Virus record (IMG/VR): IMGVR_UViG_3300037189_014276
Location: 1 to 30,481 of that record
DNA length: 30,481 nt
From: a virus
Direction: 5' to 3' (one strand)
This document shows positions 1 through 6,027 of the stretch, one piece after another. The first letter of the stretch is position 1; every line of letters begins with the position of its first letter. The position numbers were made by a program, and so were the translations under genes. The notes under the pieces were generated by a model. The model ran no database searches and was not told the origin of the DNA. It was given only the letters and a program-made list of their open reading frames with translations.

Positions 1-65
1 ATCGTTTCGCACCCGCATGGGCCTCCCCTGGGGAGGACCCGCGACGATTGACCGAGCTACCGCTG
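1..65. other. Gene-free edge with GC palindrome, possible part of cos region
   Basis: No gene is visible in these bases. Positions 22-36 form a 15-nt inverted repeat, CCTCCCC-T-GGGGAGG, flanked by GC-rich sequence. It lies just downstream of the minor tail gene on the minus strand. If the genome is circular, the terminase genes should lie directly beyond, which is where lambda-like phages carry cos. I cannot see a nicking site or sticky ends, so the cos reading is a guess. A terminator is a weaker alternative because no T-run follows the stem. Confidence 0.3.
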
Positions 66-665
66 TCACTTGCTGAACCTCGACAGAGCGAAGCGAGCCT
101 CGCGCTCGAAGATGGCGGGCAGCTTGGTCTGGATCGCACGGATCACGGCGCTGTTGACGCGCCTGGTCGTGAACATCTGCGGCACGTCGATCGTGCGCAC
201 GGCATCGATCTGCTCGCCATGCTTGGTGCCGCCATACTGACTGCGACTGGCCATGGTCGTGCCCTCTACACGCCTGAACACCGTGCGGCCCTTGTTGCCG
301 ATGAAAGCGCCACTGATCACCTTGCGGCTGCCCATGCGCTTGATCTTCACGCTCACGCCCTTGGCCACCTGGCGCGCAGCGAAGGCGATGACGTTGGCCG
401 ATCGGCGCTTGCCGTTGCCACCGATCAGCTCGGCCTCGACGTTGAAGCGCCCGGCCTTGAAGCTGGCCTTGCGCACGCGCAGGCGCTCGCGCACATAGGT
501 GGCGGTGACGTTGAACTCCTGACGGATCGAGCGGCTCATGTCGACCTTGGCCCCGTCGATGGTCTTGTTCACGGTGCGCACCAGCACGGTGTTGCGCATG
601 TCGGCCTGCAGCTCGTTGAGCTTGCGCTGCACGTCGGCGAAGTTGGTGCTGATGCTCAGCTGCAT
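66..665 (-). CDS. Minor tail protein Z-like (tail completion)
   Basis: A 199-residue protein resembling lambda gpZ (Minor_tail_Z family), which completes the tail end that joins the head. Shared features are a basic N-terminal half rich in R and K (about 25-90), the segment VISGAFI near residue 117, a following FRRVEGT, and an IDVPQMF segment in the C-terminal third. The length is close to lambda gpZ (192 residues). Its start overlaps the end of the upstream small gene by 10 bases, so the two are probably co-translated. The position is odd: lambda Z lies between FII and U, but here those two genes are adjacent (22741-23022 and 22307-22738) and Z sits beyond the replication genes. Confidence 0.8.
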   Translation of the reverse strand: MQLSISTNFADVQRKLNELQADMRNTVLVRTVNKTIDGAKVDMSRSIRQEFNVTATYVRERLRVRKASFKAGRFNVEAELIGGNGKRRSANVIAFAARQVAKGVSVKIKRMGSRKVISGAFIGNKGRTVFRRVEGTTMASRSQYGGTKHGEQIDAVRTIDVPQMFTTRRVNSAVIRAIQTKLPAIFEREARFALSRFSK

Positions 666-895
666 GGTCGTGCCCCCACATCGATGCCGACGTTGTGCTC
701 GCCCTCGACCAGCCAGAGCCGGCCATGGTGGAAGCGTTGGCGCTTCAGCCAGGCCTGGGCCGCGGCGTCGCCCTGTTCGGCCTGCAGGCGCTTGAATTCG
801 CGGCGGGCCTGCTGGGATGAAGCCAGGGCGCCGTCGACGAGCTCAGCGCCGCATTTCGCCCGCAGCTCGGCCATCAGCTCTGCAGCCAGCGGCAT
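656..895 (-). CDS. Small unknown protein coupled to the Z-like gene
   Basis: A 79-residue protein of unknown function. I chose the ATG at 895 because AAGGAG (about 902-907) lies a good distance upstream; a longer start at 922 would put that site inside the gene. The protein looks helical and charged, with a QQARREFKRLQAE stretch near the middle and a short basic/aromatic stretch (KRQRFHHGRLW) near the C-terminus. The stop lies inside the start region of the Z-like gene, so both are likely translated together. It is the first gene after the iteron array and may open the late operon. No membrane segment or catalytic motif is visible. Confidence 0.65.
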   Translation of the reverse strand: MPLAAELMAELRAKCGAELVDGALASSQQARREFKRLQAEQGDAAAQAWLKRQRFHHGRLWLVEGEHNVGIDVGARPCS

Positions 896-937
896 CAACA
901 CCGCTCCTTTTTTTTCATGCATGGGTGGTGATGTGTA

Positions 938-1165
938 GTTGCGCGAGTTGCGCGAGCGGTTGCGCGTGAATCGCCCGTAGAGACCCGCAGTTGCGTGAGT
1001 TGCGCGAGTTGCGGGTGGTTGCTGAATCGGAGCAGAAGTGCACATGCAGCGGCCCTCGTGCGCGCGCACATGTGGGGCGGGAAACCTCGCGCAACTCGCG
1101 CAACTCACGCAACTGCGCGGGTTTGCGGGGAGGTGTCGCGCAACTGGTCGCGCAACTCGCGCAAC
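938..1165. repeat. Mirror-symmetric 12-copy iteron array, candidate replication origin
   Basis: Twelve 9-bp units of consensus GTTGCGYGA, eight of them exactly GTTGCGCGA. Six point right (938, 947, 959, 990, 999, 1008) and six point left (starts at 1087, 1096, 1105, 1136, 1148, 1157). Every left unit has a right unit at the exact mirror position about 1051.5. This includes two 3-base gaps and two 22-base gaps. The central 70 bases contain the palindrome GTGCGCGCGCAC (1058-1069) inside an 18-base alternating pyrimidine-purine run (1057-1074). The array fills the non-coding gap next to the helicase and primase genes, the usual place for an iteron origin. A partition site or a regulator-binding late promoter are alternatives. 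Confidence 0.7.
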
Positions 1166-1182
1166 CATGGGGCGGTGGGAAA

Positions 1183-2595
1183 TCACGGCGGCGCACCTCC
1201 ATCGGCCTGCTGCTCGCCGAAGCGGCGCAGCGCGTCCTCAAACGCCTCGATCGCCTCGCGTGCCCACTGGCCCTTGCCCACGCCATCGGGCGGGCCGGCA
1301 TCGCCGTGCACCCACACGCGCAGCCAGCTCTTGCCGTTGACCTCGGTGTCGAGCTTCACCGCATCGCCGCGCAGCTTGCCGCGGCCGGCCTTCTCCACGC
1401 CCTTCGAGAACGTGATCTGGTTGGGGATGAATCGCTCGCCGGTCTGCGCGCACCATCGTCGGAAAGCGCGGAACAGCTGTTCGGTGCTACATACCCAGCG
1501 AGGGAGAGGGAGATAACCTTCGGACCACTCACGCACAAACCGCTCGTGAGGCTTGAGGCCCAGCGCGATCAGGTCGGCCTTCGCCGCGGTCATCGGCGGG
1601 ATCTCGAACTCGTTGAACTCGAGCATCGGCAGCGACAGCAGGTAGGCGTAGAACGCCTCGGTGCCGCCGTTGGCCATGCACCTGGCGACGCGGGTGTAGA
1701 GGTCGTCCTCGCGCCTGGGCGGGGTGTAGACCACGAAGTAGCGCCGATCGCCGGGCTCGAGGGCCAGCGGCTGCATGTCGTTGCTGAGGAACACCACGTT
1801 GACGTGGTTCGCCTCTGTGCGCAACGGCAACATCTTGGCGTTGATCTGGATCGTCTCGCCGGTGATGAAGGCCTTGAGCTTGTTTTTCTGGTGATACAGC
1901 TCGGCCTTGGCCACCACCTCGTCGCCGATCAGGAACAGCTTCTGGCTGGCCCAATCGTTGAACTTGTCCTCGAGCTGGTCCTGGCCGACGACCAGCGCAT
2001 AGCTGCCGTAGATCTTGGCCACGATCTCGAACAGCAGGTTCTTGCCCGCGCCCTGCGGGCCGTGGAAGACCATGGCGCTGCGCATCTTCACGCCAGGCCG
2101 CTGCAGCGGCAGCGCCAGCCAGCGCAGCGCCCAGGCGCAAACCTTGGCGCAACCTTCGGGCGTGTCGGCGCTTTCGGCGCACAGGTGCTGCAGCAGCTCG
2201 AGGATCGGGGCAAAGTCGCCCTTGCGCGGCTGCATCGCCAGGCCATCGAACAGATTGATCGCCGGCGGCTCGATCTCGCGGCCGGGCTCGAACATCAGCT
2301 CCTCGGCCAGGCACATGCGGCGGTGTGGTGAATTGAGCCAGCCCTTCACCGGATCCGTGCCGAAGCGCGCCCGCATCGCCCGAAGAGTGACCACCCGGCG
2401 CGTGGCCGAGTCCCACGCCGTCTCCGTCGGGTAGATCAGCGTGAAGCACTCCATCAGCGCGCTGTAGCTGCCCAGGTCGACCGGCTTCGGCCTGCGCTTT
2501 TTGCGGGCCCCTTCCCCCGTGGGGGGCGGGGTCGCCCCACCGTCAGAGGGTGGCTGGTAGTCGCTCATCGGAATGACGTTGTCTTCAGGCTGCAT
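1183..2595 (-). CDS. Replicative helicase, DUF5906 type (primase-helicase module)
   Basis: A 470-residue NTPase of the phage DUF5906 / D5-like helicase group, expected to unwind DNA at the phage origin. Visible motifs are Walker A GPQGAGKN (179-186), Walker B FLIGDE (221-226), a sensor-like VVFLSND (about 267-273) and a PGDRRYF segment with a candidate arginine finger (about 281-287). The first 40 residues are low-complexity and basic. It lacks a Toprim domain, which the adjacent upstream gene supplies, so the two proteins probably act as a split primase-helicase. The start at 2595 overlaps the primase end by 11 bases; an alternative ATG lies 27 bases downstream. The iteron array follows the stop codon. 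Confidence 0.85.
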   Translation of the reverse strand: MQPEDNVIPMSDYQPPSDGGATPPPTGEGARKKRRPKPVDLGSYSALMECFTLIYPTETAWDSATRRVVTLRAMRARFGTDPVKGWLNSPHRRMCLAEELMFEPGREIEPPAINLFDGLAMQPRKGDFAPILELLQHLCAESADTPEGCAKVCAWALRWLALPLQRPGVKMRSAMVFHGPQGAGKNLLFEIVAKIYGSYALVVGQDQLEDKFNDWASQKLFLIGDEVVAKAELYHQKNKLKAFITGETIQINAKMLPLRTEANHVNVVFLSNDMQPLALEPGDRRYFVVYTPPRREDDLYTRVARCMANGGTEAFYAYLLSLPMLEFNEFEIPPMTAAKADLIALGLKPHERFVREWSEGYLPLPRWVCSTEQLFRAFRRWCAQTGERFIPNQITFSKGVEKAGRGKLRGDAVKLDTEVNGKSWLRVWVHGDAGPPDGVGKGQWAREAIEAFEDALRRFGEQQADGGAPP

Positions 2596-3544
2596 TCAGG
2601 ATTTCCGAACCCAGCGCAGGCAGCACATGCCGAAGCTGGCGTTGCACCACGTTGAGCCCGAAGCGCACGTGGAGGTCGTTGAAGTCGGTGTCCTTCGCGC
2701 CGCGCATCTGAGGCAGGAACACCGGGTAGGTGTAGGCGCATCGGTCGACGGCGCGGCTCGCCTTGTGCGCCTTCTCGCGGCCAGGGTTGCCGGGCGTTCG
2801 GTAGTCGTCGTCGGCGCAGATCAGCAGGCGGCTGCGCGGGTACAGCGTGCGCAGCAGCTCGCACACCGGCAGCAGGTTGCCGGCATCGAGCGCCACGAAC
2901 ACCGGCAGGCGCTTGCCCACCGCCATGCGCAGCGTGAGGCCGGTGGCGTAGCCCTCGCACACCAGCACCGGCTCGCCAACCTGCACCAGGCCGAGGCGCA
3001 GGCAGACGCCCGGCTTCTGCAGGCCCTTCGTGAATCGCTTGCTGCCGTCTACGAAGATCTGCTGCACAGCCCGCAGCGCGTCCTCGCGCGGCAGGTCGTA
3101 GCGCAGCAGCGGGATCACGATCGATCCATCGGGCAGGTAGCGGCAGGCCTCGGCGTCGACGCCCTTGCGGCGCAGGTAGTCGCTCGAACCGGTGCGCGAG
3201 GCCGCAGCCCACAGCTCGCCGGCCGTCATGGCCGCACGGGCAGCCGCAGCAGCTCGAGCCCGCGCATCGGCATCGGCCTGCGCCTGGCGCTTGGCCTGCA
3301 GCTCGGCACGCTCGGCATCGTTGATGCCCTGCCAGTCGACCTCGACCTTGTACTTCTCGCCCGTCTTCCAGCTGCCGAAGCTGCCCAGCACGATGTACTG
3401 GCCGCTGTCGGTGCGCTCCTCGCGCAGGTGATACCAGTGCGCCTTTTTGTCGCCGAAGCGCTGCACACCGCCGAACTTCAGCGCCTTCTCAGGCGCGCCC
3501 AGGCCGGCCTGCATCATTTGGTGCACGATGTCTTGCGGTGTCAT
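2585..3544 (-). CDS. Toprim-domain phage primase
   Basis: A 319-residue protein with a Toprim domain in the C-terminal half: VCEGYATG with glutamate 197, LICADDD (241-247), and DTDFNDL (about 285-291). These carry the acidic residues that bind metal in primases. Toprim primases make RNA primers for phage DNA replication. No CxxC or CHC2 zinc finger is visible in the N-terminal part, so template recognition may use another element or partner. Residues about 78-106 are an Ala/Arg/Gln-rich helical linker. The start overlaps the upstream small gene by 4 bases (ATGA) and the end overlaps the helicase gene. Confidence 0.85.
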   Translation of the reverse strand: MTPQDIVHQMMQAGLGAPEKALKFGGVQRFGDKKAHWYHLREERTDSGQYIVLGSFGSWKTGEKYKVEVDWQGINDAERAELQAKRQAQADADARARAAAAARAAMTAGELWAAASRTGSSDYLRRKGVDAEACRYLPDGSIVIPLLRYDLPREDALRAVQQIFVDGSKRFTKGLQKPGVCLRLGLVQVGEPVLVCEGYATGLTLRMAVGKRLPVFVALDAGNLLPVCELLRTLYPRSRLLICADDDYRTPGNPGREKAHKASRAVDRCAYTYPVFLPQMRGAKDTDFNDLHVRFGLNVVQRQLRHVLPALGSEILNAA

Positions 3545-3756
3545 GTGGGCTGCATTCCGATCTGCAACAGCCGACGCGCATAGCGCAGGCTGACCACCAG
3601 CATCGGCGGCGCCGCGGCATCGCCAGGCTCACCGAGCAGCACGATCGGCTCGCGCGGGTCCCCGCTGGTCCAGTACGTCGAGCGCACCTGCAGCAGGCCC
3701 ATGGTGTGAGTGAAGATCAGCGACCCCACCTTGACCACGCGCGTGTTGTCGGACAT
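3541..3756 (-). CDS. Small unknown protein in the replication operon
   Basis: A 71-residue protein that I do not recognise. It has a beta-rich N-terminal part (VVKVGSLIFTH) and a basic C-terminal helix (LRYARRLL). It is joined by ATGA overlaps to the CII-like gene upstream and the primase gene downstream, which supports real expression. No catalytic motif, signal peptide or membrane segment is seen. By position it could be an accessory replication or regulatory factor, but the sequence does not show this. Confidence 0.6.
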   Translation of the reverse strand: MSDNTRVVKVGSLIFTHTMGLLQVRSTYWTSGDPREPIVLLGEPGDAAAPPMLVVSLRYARRLLQIGMQPT

Positions 3757-4154
3757 CAGGCCACCCGGCGAACGTGGTGGCTGGCCTGCACCTGTTTCAG
3801 CGATTCAAGCGCCGACGCCAGGGTCTTGGTCGACTGCTCGATCACCGAGGTAAGGCGGTCCACCTCTTCGGCCTTGGTCACCGGCCGCGCCTCGTAGCCG
3901 ATCTCGGCCGCCAGCCAGGCGAACGGGCCGTGGCAGCCGGCCTCGTGCGCACGGCGGAACACGAACATCAGCTCGGTGATGTCCAGGCGCTCGGTGCGCG
4001 AGGGGTTCAGGCAGTCGAGCAGTCGCGTTCTGGCGGCGTCGGGTGTCTTGTCGGGCCAGAGCGATGCGCCCACTTGCTTGGCCCCGCCCAGCACCTGCAC
4101 CGCGGCCTTCAGCGCGTCCTCGGGCGACTCGTAGAACGGAAGATCAACCTGCAT
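3756..4154 (-). CDS. CII-like phage regulatory protein
   Basis: A 132-residue protein resembling CII-type phage regulators (Phage_CP76 group). It has an N-terminal helical DNA-binding-like region (DALKAAVQVLGGAKQVGASL, about 13-32), a segment typical of this group (LLDCLNPSR), and a polar C-terminal helix that could serve in oligomerisation. I chose the ATG at 4154 because GGAGGG lies about 6-11 bases upstream; a longer reading to 4226 crosses a T-rich leader. It comes second in the operon after the Cro-like gene, separated by a terminator, as cII follows cro and tR1 in lambda. The exact family is uncertain; a replication-operon regulator of another kind is possible. Confidence 0.55.
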   Translation of the reverse strand: MQVDLPFYESPEDALKAAVQVLGGAKQVGASLWPDKTPDAARTRLLDCLNPSRTERLDITELMFVFRRAHEAGCHGPFAWLAAEIGYEARPVTKAEEVDRLTSVIEQSTKTLASALESLKQVQASHHVRRVA

Positions 4155-4163
4155 GCCGAACCC

Positions 4164-4176
4164 CTCCGAAAATTTC
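4164..4176 (-). promoter_or_regulatory. AT-centred palindrome upstream of the CII-like gene
   Basis: CCGAAAATTTCGG is a 13-nt inverted repeat starting about 9 bases upstream of the CII-like start codon, and TTCGGATG occurs twice next to it (about 4172 and 4182). It may be a protein-binding site or an RNA hairpin that affects translation of the CII-like gene. The binding partner is unknown. Confidence 0.3.
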
Positions 4177-4242
4177 GGATGCCTTCGGATGGCAGCCAAA
4201 AGGCAAAAAAAAGAGACTGGCCACATGCACCAGGCTCACACC

Positions 4243-4286
4243 GAAGAAAGAAGCCCAGCCACACGCTGCGACCCGCGTGGCTGGGC
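4243..4286 (-). terminator. Intrinsic terminator between Cro-like and CII-like genes
   Basis: On the minus strand a 10-bp perfect stem GCCCAGCCAC / GTGGCTGGGC with a 14-nt loop is followed by TTCTTTCTTC. It lies about 60 bases past the Cro-like stop codon and before the CII-like gene, the position of tR1 in lambda. Leftward transcription would partly stop here unless antiterminated. No N-like antiterminator gene is recognised in the window. Confidence 0.65.
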
Positions 4287-4344
4287 GAAGCCGCGCCGGA
4301 GTAAGCGCGGAGGAGACAACAGGGAAAAGGCAGGCCATGGGCGT

Positions 4345-4605
4345 TCAGGCGGCCAGCTTGGCCTGCGGGGCTTCAGCTTCGCCGAGCGGCGGCCAGGGCG
4401 CGAGGAGTTGGTCGCGCGTCACGGCGCCAAAGGTCAGGCGCTCGATGGCCTGGCTGTAATGCGTCTCGCCTGTCCATTCGGTGCGCGGCATGCGGCCAGC
4501 GCGCTGCCACTTGCGGATCGCCTGGTGCGAGAGGCCCAGCTCGCGCGCCAGGCAGGCGAGGCCGACCAGGCGCGCGGCGTTTGCGATGGGGTCTGAGCTG
4601 CTCAT
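4345..4605 (-). CDS. Cro-like / YdaS-type helix-turn-helix repressor
   Basis: An 86-residue DNA-binding protein resembling the YdaS/Cro group. Its N-terminal half has a helix-turn-helix: LARELGLSHQAIRKWQRAG (about 19-37), followed by the conserved-looking segment MPRTEWTG. It is the first gene of the leftward early operon and is divergent from the CI-like gene, which fits the lytic-switch role. I chose the ATG at 4605 because the -10 box TAGTAT (4613-4618, minus strand) places transcription start at about 4606; the longer reading from 4635 would begin upstream of the transcript. No Shine-Dalgarno is visible, so the mRNA may be leaderless. The C-terminal tail is Ala/Pro-rich. Confidence 0.75.
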   Translation of the reverse strand: MSSSDPIANAARLVGLACLARELGLSHQAIRKWQRAGRMPRTEWTGETHYSQAIERLTFGAVTRDQLLAPWPPLGEAEAPQAKLAA

Positions 4606-4612
4606 GGCGCGC

Positions 4613-4642
4613 ATACTACAACCGCAAGTTACCATCCGTCAA
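4613..4642 (-). promoter_or_regulatory. Leftward early promoter of the Cro-like operon
   Basis: Minus-strand boxes TTGACG (4642-4637) and TAGTAT (4618-4613) are 18 bases apart. Operator O1 fills most of the spacer and touches the -10 box, and operator O2 ends on the first base of the -35 box. The transcription start should lie within a few bases of the Cro-like ATG. Confidence 0.6.
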
Positions 4643-4681
4643 CAACCCAATGTTGTCGGTCGAGTGGTTACTTTAGGTTGT
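4618..4681. promoter_or_regulatory. Three-operator switch region between CI-like and Cro-like genes
   Basis: Three 15-bp sites share the form RYAAC-N5-GTTRY: O1 ACAAC-N5-GTTAC (4618-4632), O2 ACAAC-N5-GTTGT (4642-4656) and O3 GTTAC-N5-GTTGT (4667-4681, one mismatch). Start-to-start spacing is 24 and 25 bases, about the spacing of the lambda right operators. O1 and O2 cover the leftward promoter; O3 ends one base before the CI-like start codon, so it can give negative autoregulation. TACTTT (4669-4674) may be a -10 box of a weak, CI-activated maintenance promoter producing a nearly leaderless transcript. Confidence 0.65.
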
Positions 4682-5119
4682 ATGGCACACGATCAGGCGT
4701 TAGAAGGGTTCGCTCAGCGCCTTCGCGAGCTCTGCGAAGACAAGGAGCTGCCCGAGCGAGGCCGGCAAAGTCGCCTCGGCCAGCGTTTCAAGGTCTCTCA
4801 GCAGGCCGCCCGCAAGTGGCTCGACGGCCTGAACTACCCCGACATGCGCACCATCGTCGCCATCGCCGAGTGGGGCGAGGTGAATGTGAACTGGCTGCTG
4901 CAGGGGGTGGGCCCAAAGCACGGCAACCGCGTGGATGCCAAGGTCCTGGTGCTCGATGAGGCGCTGCACGCGCTGCCCCGCGAGATCGCGCTCGACGTGA
5001 TTGACAGCTTGCGGGCAAAACTGGTTCGATTCGGCAAAATCACCGCCGAAGAGCCTGTTGCCCGCTACAACGTCATGCTCGACGCCTATGAAAAAGAGAT
5101 CTCCCGCAAGCCCCACTAG
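4682..5119 (+). CDS. CI-like repressor without a peptidase domain
   Basis: A 145-residue repressor-like protein. The N-terminal part has a helix-turn-helix (RLGQRFKVSQQAARKWLDG, about 32-50) and the conserved-looking NVNWLLQGVGP segment after it. The C-terminal 60 residues are helical and carry no S24/LexA-like Ser-Lys self-cleavage domain, which full-length CI proteins (about 230 residues) have. The start codon follows directly after operator O3, and only AGG at 4675-4677 resembles a ribosome site, so translation may start near the 5' end. It is divergent from the Cro-like gene and probably binds O1-O5. Induction by RecA-driven cleavage seems unlikely from the sequence. Confidence 0.75.
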   Translation: MAHDQALEGFAQRLRELCEDKELPERGRQSRLGQRFKVSQQAARKWLDGLNYPDMRTIVAIAEWGEVNVNWLLQGVGPKHGNRVDAKVLVLDEALHALPREIALDVIDSLRAKLVRFGKITAEEPVARYNVMLDAYEKEISRKPH

Positions 5120-5486
5120 ACACGCCCAGCGCGGCGCCGCTTTTGGCGTGGCCGTGTTGCTGATCGTGGTGGCAGTCGGGCTGCTGTCCATGTGCAGCAC
5201 CCAGACCACTCCCACGGCCAGCGCGCCTGCAGTCGACGCGACGCCGGCCGCAGCGCGATCGGCCTGCCGCACGTTCCTCGAGCGCGTCATGCGCGACCCA
5301 GCCACCGCCGAATGGATTGAGCAGTGGAACTGGACGACCTTGCAGAACGCCGACAGCACCTGGAGCGTGCTGGCGCACTACCGCGCCGCCAACGGTTTCG
5401 GCGGGCGCAACCTCGAGAAGACCACCTGCGTCATGAGCAACAGCGGCGACAACTGGCAGCTGATCAGTACGGCGCGCATGCAGTGA
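5088..5486 (+). CDS. Small membrane protein in the repressor operon
   Basis: A 132-residue protein with a basic N-terminus (MKKRSP), one hydrophobic segment (about residues 20-36, GVAVLLIVVAVGLLSM) and a polar C-terminal domain probably outside the cytoplasm. LLSMC resembles a lipobox, but Met before the Cys is unusual, so a simple membrane anchor is as likely. The gene overlaps the CI-like gene by 32 bases and shares its transcript, so it should be made in the lysogen. Repressor-linked membrane proteins often serve superinfection exclusion; that role is an inference here. The start is uncertain because no clear ribosome site is visible. Confidence 0.6.
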   Translation: MKKRSPASPTRHAQRGAAFGVAVLLIVVAVGLLSMCSTQTTPTASAPAVDATPAAARSACRTFLERVMRDPATAEWIEQWNWTTLQNADSTWSVLAHYRAANGFGGRNLEKTTCVMSNSGDNWQLISTARMQ

Positions 5487-5494
5487 GAAAATAA

Positions 5495-5536
5495 GTAACT
5501 TCAGGTTGTTGACAGACTACAACTACAGGTTACACA
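5495..5536 (+). promoter_or_regulatory. Two-operator rightward promoter for the accessory operon
   Basis: O4 GTAAC-N5-GTTGT (5495-5509) and O5 ACAAC-N5-GTTAC (5519-5533) both match RYAAC-N5-GTTRY exactly and start 24 bases apart. A promoter overlaps them: TTGACA (5509-5514), 16-base spacer, TACACA (5531-5536). The -35 box begins on the last base of O4, just as the leftward promoter begins on the last base of O2. The repressor therefore probably shuts off the accessory and integrase operon as well. Confidence 0.65.
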
Positions 5537-5576
5537 ATCGCCACCAATGCCTCACCCCGAGGCCTTGGAGGCGACG

Positions 5577-5720
5577 ATGTCAGAGACTGCTTACCGATTG
5601 CACCTGATGCTGCAGGCCCTGCGCCGCAGCGACGCCGAACTGTTCGGCAACCGCGCAGGATACGAAGCCGCGCGTGACCGCCTGGCTGCCCAGCTCATCG
5701 CTGGCAAGGCGGTGTCATGA
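5577..5720 (+). CDS. Small unknown protein, first gene of the accessory operon
   Basis: A 47-residue charged, helical protein, too short for family recognition. GGAGG (5567-5571) lies 5 bases before the ATG, the clearest ribosome site in this operon. The stop codon overlaps the next start (ATGA). It is the first gene behind the two-operator promoter. No motif points to a function. Confidence 0.6.
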   Translation: MSETAYRLHLMLQALRRSDAELFGNRAGYEAARDRLAAQLIAGKAVS

Positions 5721-5881
5721 GCGCCGCCGACCAGTTCTTCTGGGCTGCCCTCGGAGCCGCCGCCTTGTGGCTGCTCATGCTGTTGGCCTGCGTGGTCTGG
5801 TTCGCGCTCAGCGTCTGGATCGAGGCCGATGAAGCGCCCGACACGCACGTCGGACTGGCTGACGACAGGAGCGCACCATGA
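5717..5881 (+). CDS. Single-pass small membrane protein
   Basis: A 54-residue protein that is mostly one long hydrophobic helix (about residues 7-36: aromatic start, then LWLLMLLACVVWFAL), followed by a short acidic tail. It is coupled to both neighbours by 4-base overlaps. The function is unknown; early phage membrane peptides of this kind can affect host membrane processes or superinfection, but nothing here proves it. Confidence 0.6.
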   Translation: MSAADQFFWAALGAAALWLLMLLACVVWFALSVWIEADEAPDTHVGLADDRSAP

Positions 5882-6027
5882 TGCGCGCCTACACCGCCAC
5901 CTACCGCCTGCAGAACGGCGCCACCGGCTCACTGACGCTGATCGTGCGCGACAGCTGCAGCGCCGTGCTGGCCATGCTCGAGCAGTTTGGCGACCAGCTG
6001 CGCTCGATCTCGGTGAGGCCGTCATGA
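5878..6027 (+). CDS. Small unknown protein
   Basis: A 49-residue protein with a pattern of short beta strands and one helix (YTATYRLQNG, then VLAMLEQFGDQL). It starts with two Met codons; the first overlaps the upstream stop. The end overlaps the next start. No known family is recognised. Confidence 0.55.
   Translation: MMRAYTATYRLQNGATGSLTLIVRDSCSAVLAMLEQFGDQLRSISVRPS

Noticed and set aside
938-1165. The repeat cluster as a CRISPR array
   Set aside because: Units are only 9 bp, mostly tandem without spacers, and lie in both orientations. No cas genes are present.
896-1186. An N-terminal extension of the small gene at 656-895 through the iteron gap
   Set aside because: The reading frame is open because the repeats lack stops, but the good ribosome site favours the ATG at 895 and the extension translates repeats only.
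991-2331. A long plus-strand reading frame of 446 codons opposite the helicase gene
   Set aside because: It is the shadow of a GC-rich gene with clear Walker motifs on the minus strand, and its product has a biased, low-complexity composition.
4345-4635. The longer start of the Cro-like gene at 4635
   Set aside because: The start would lie upstream of the predicted transcription start and inside the operator region.
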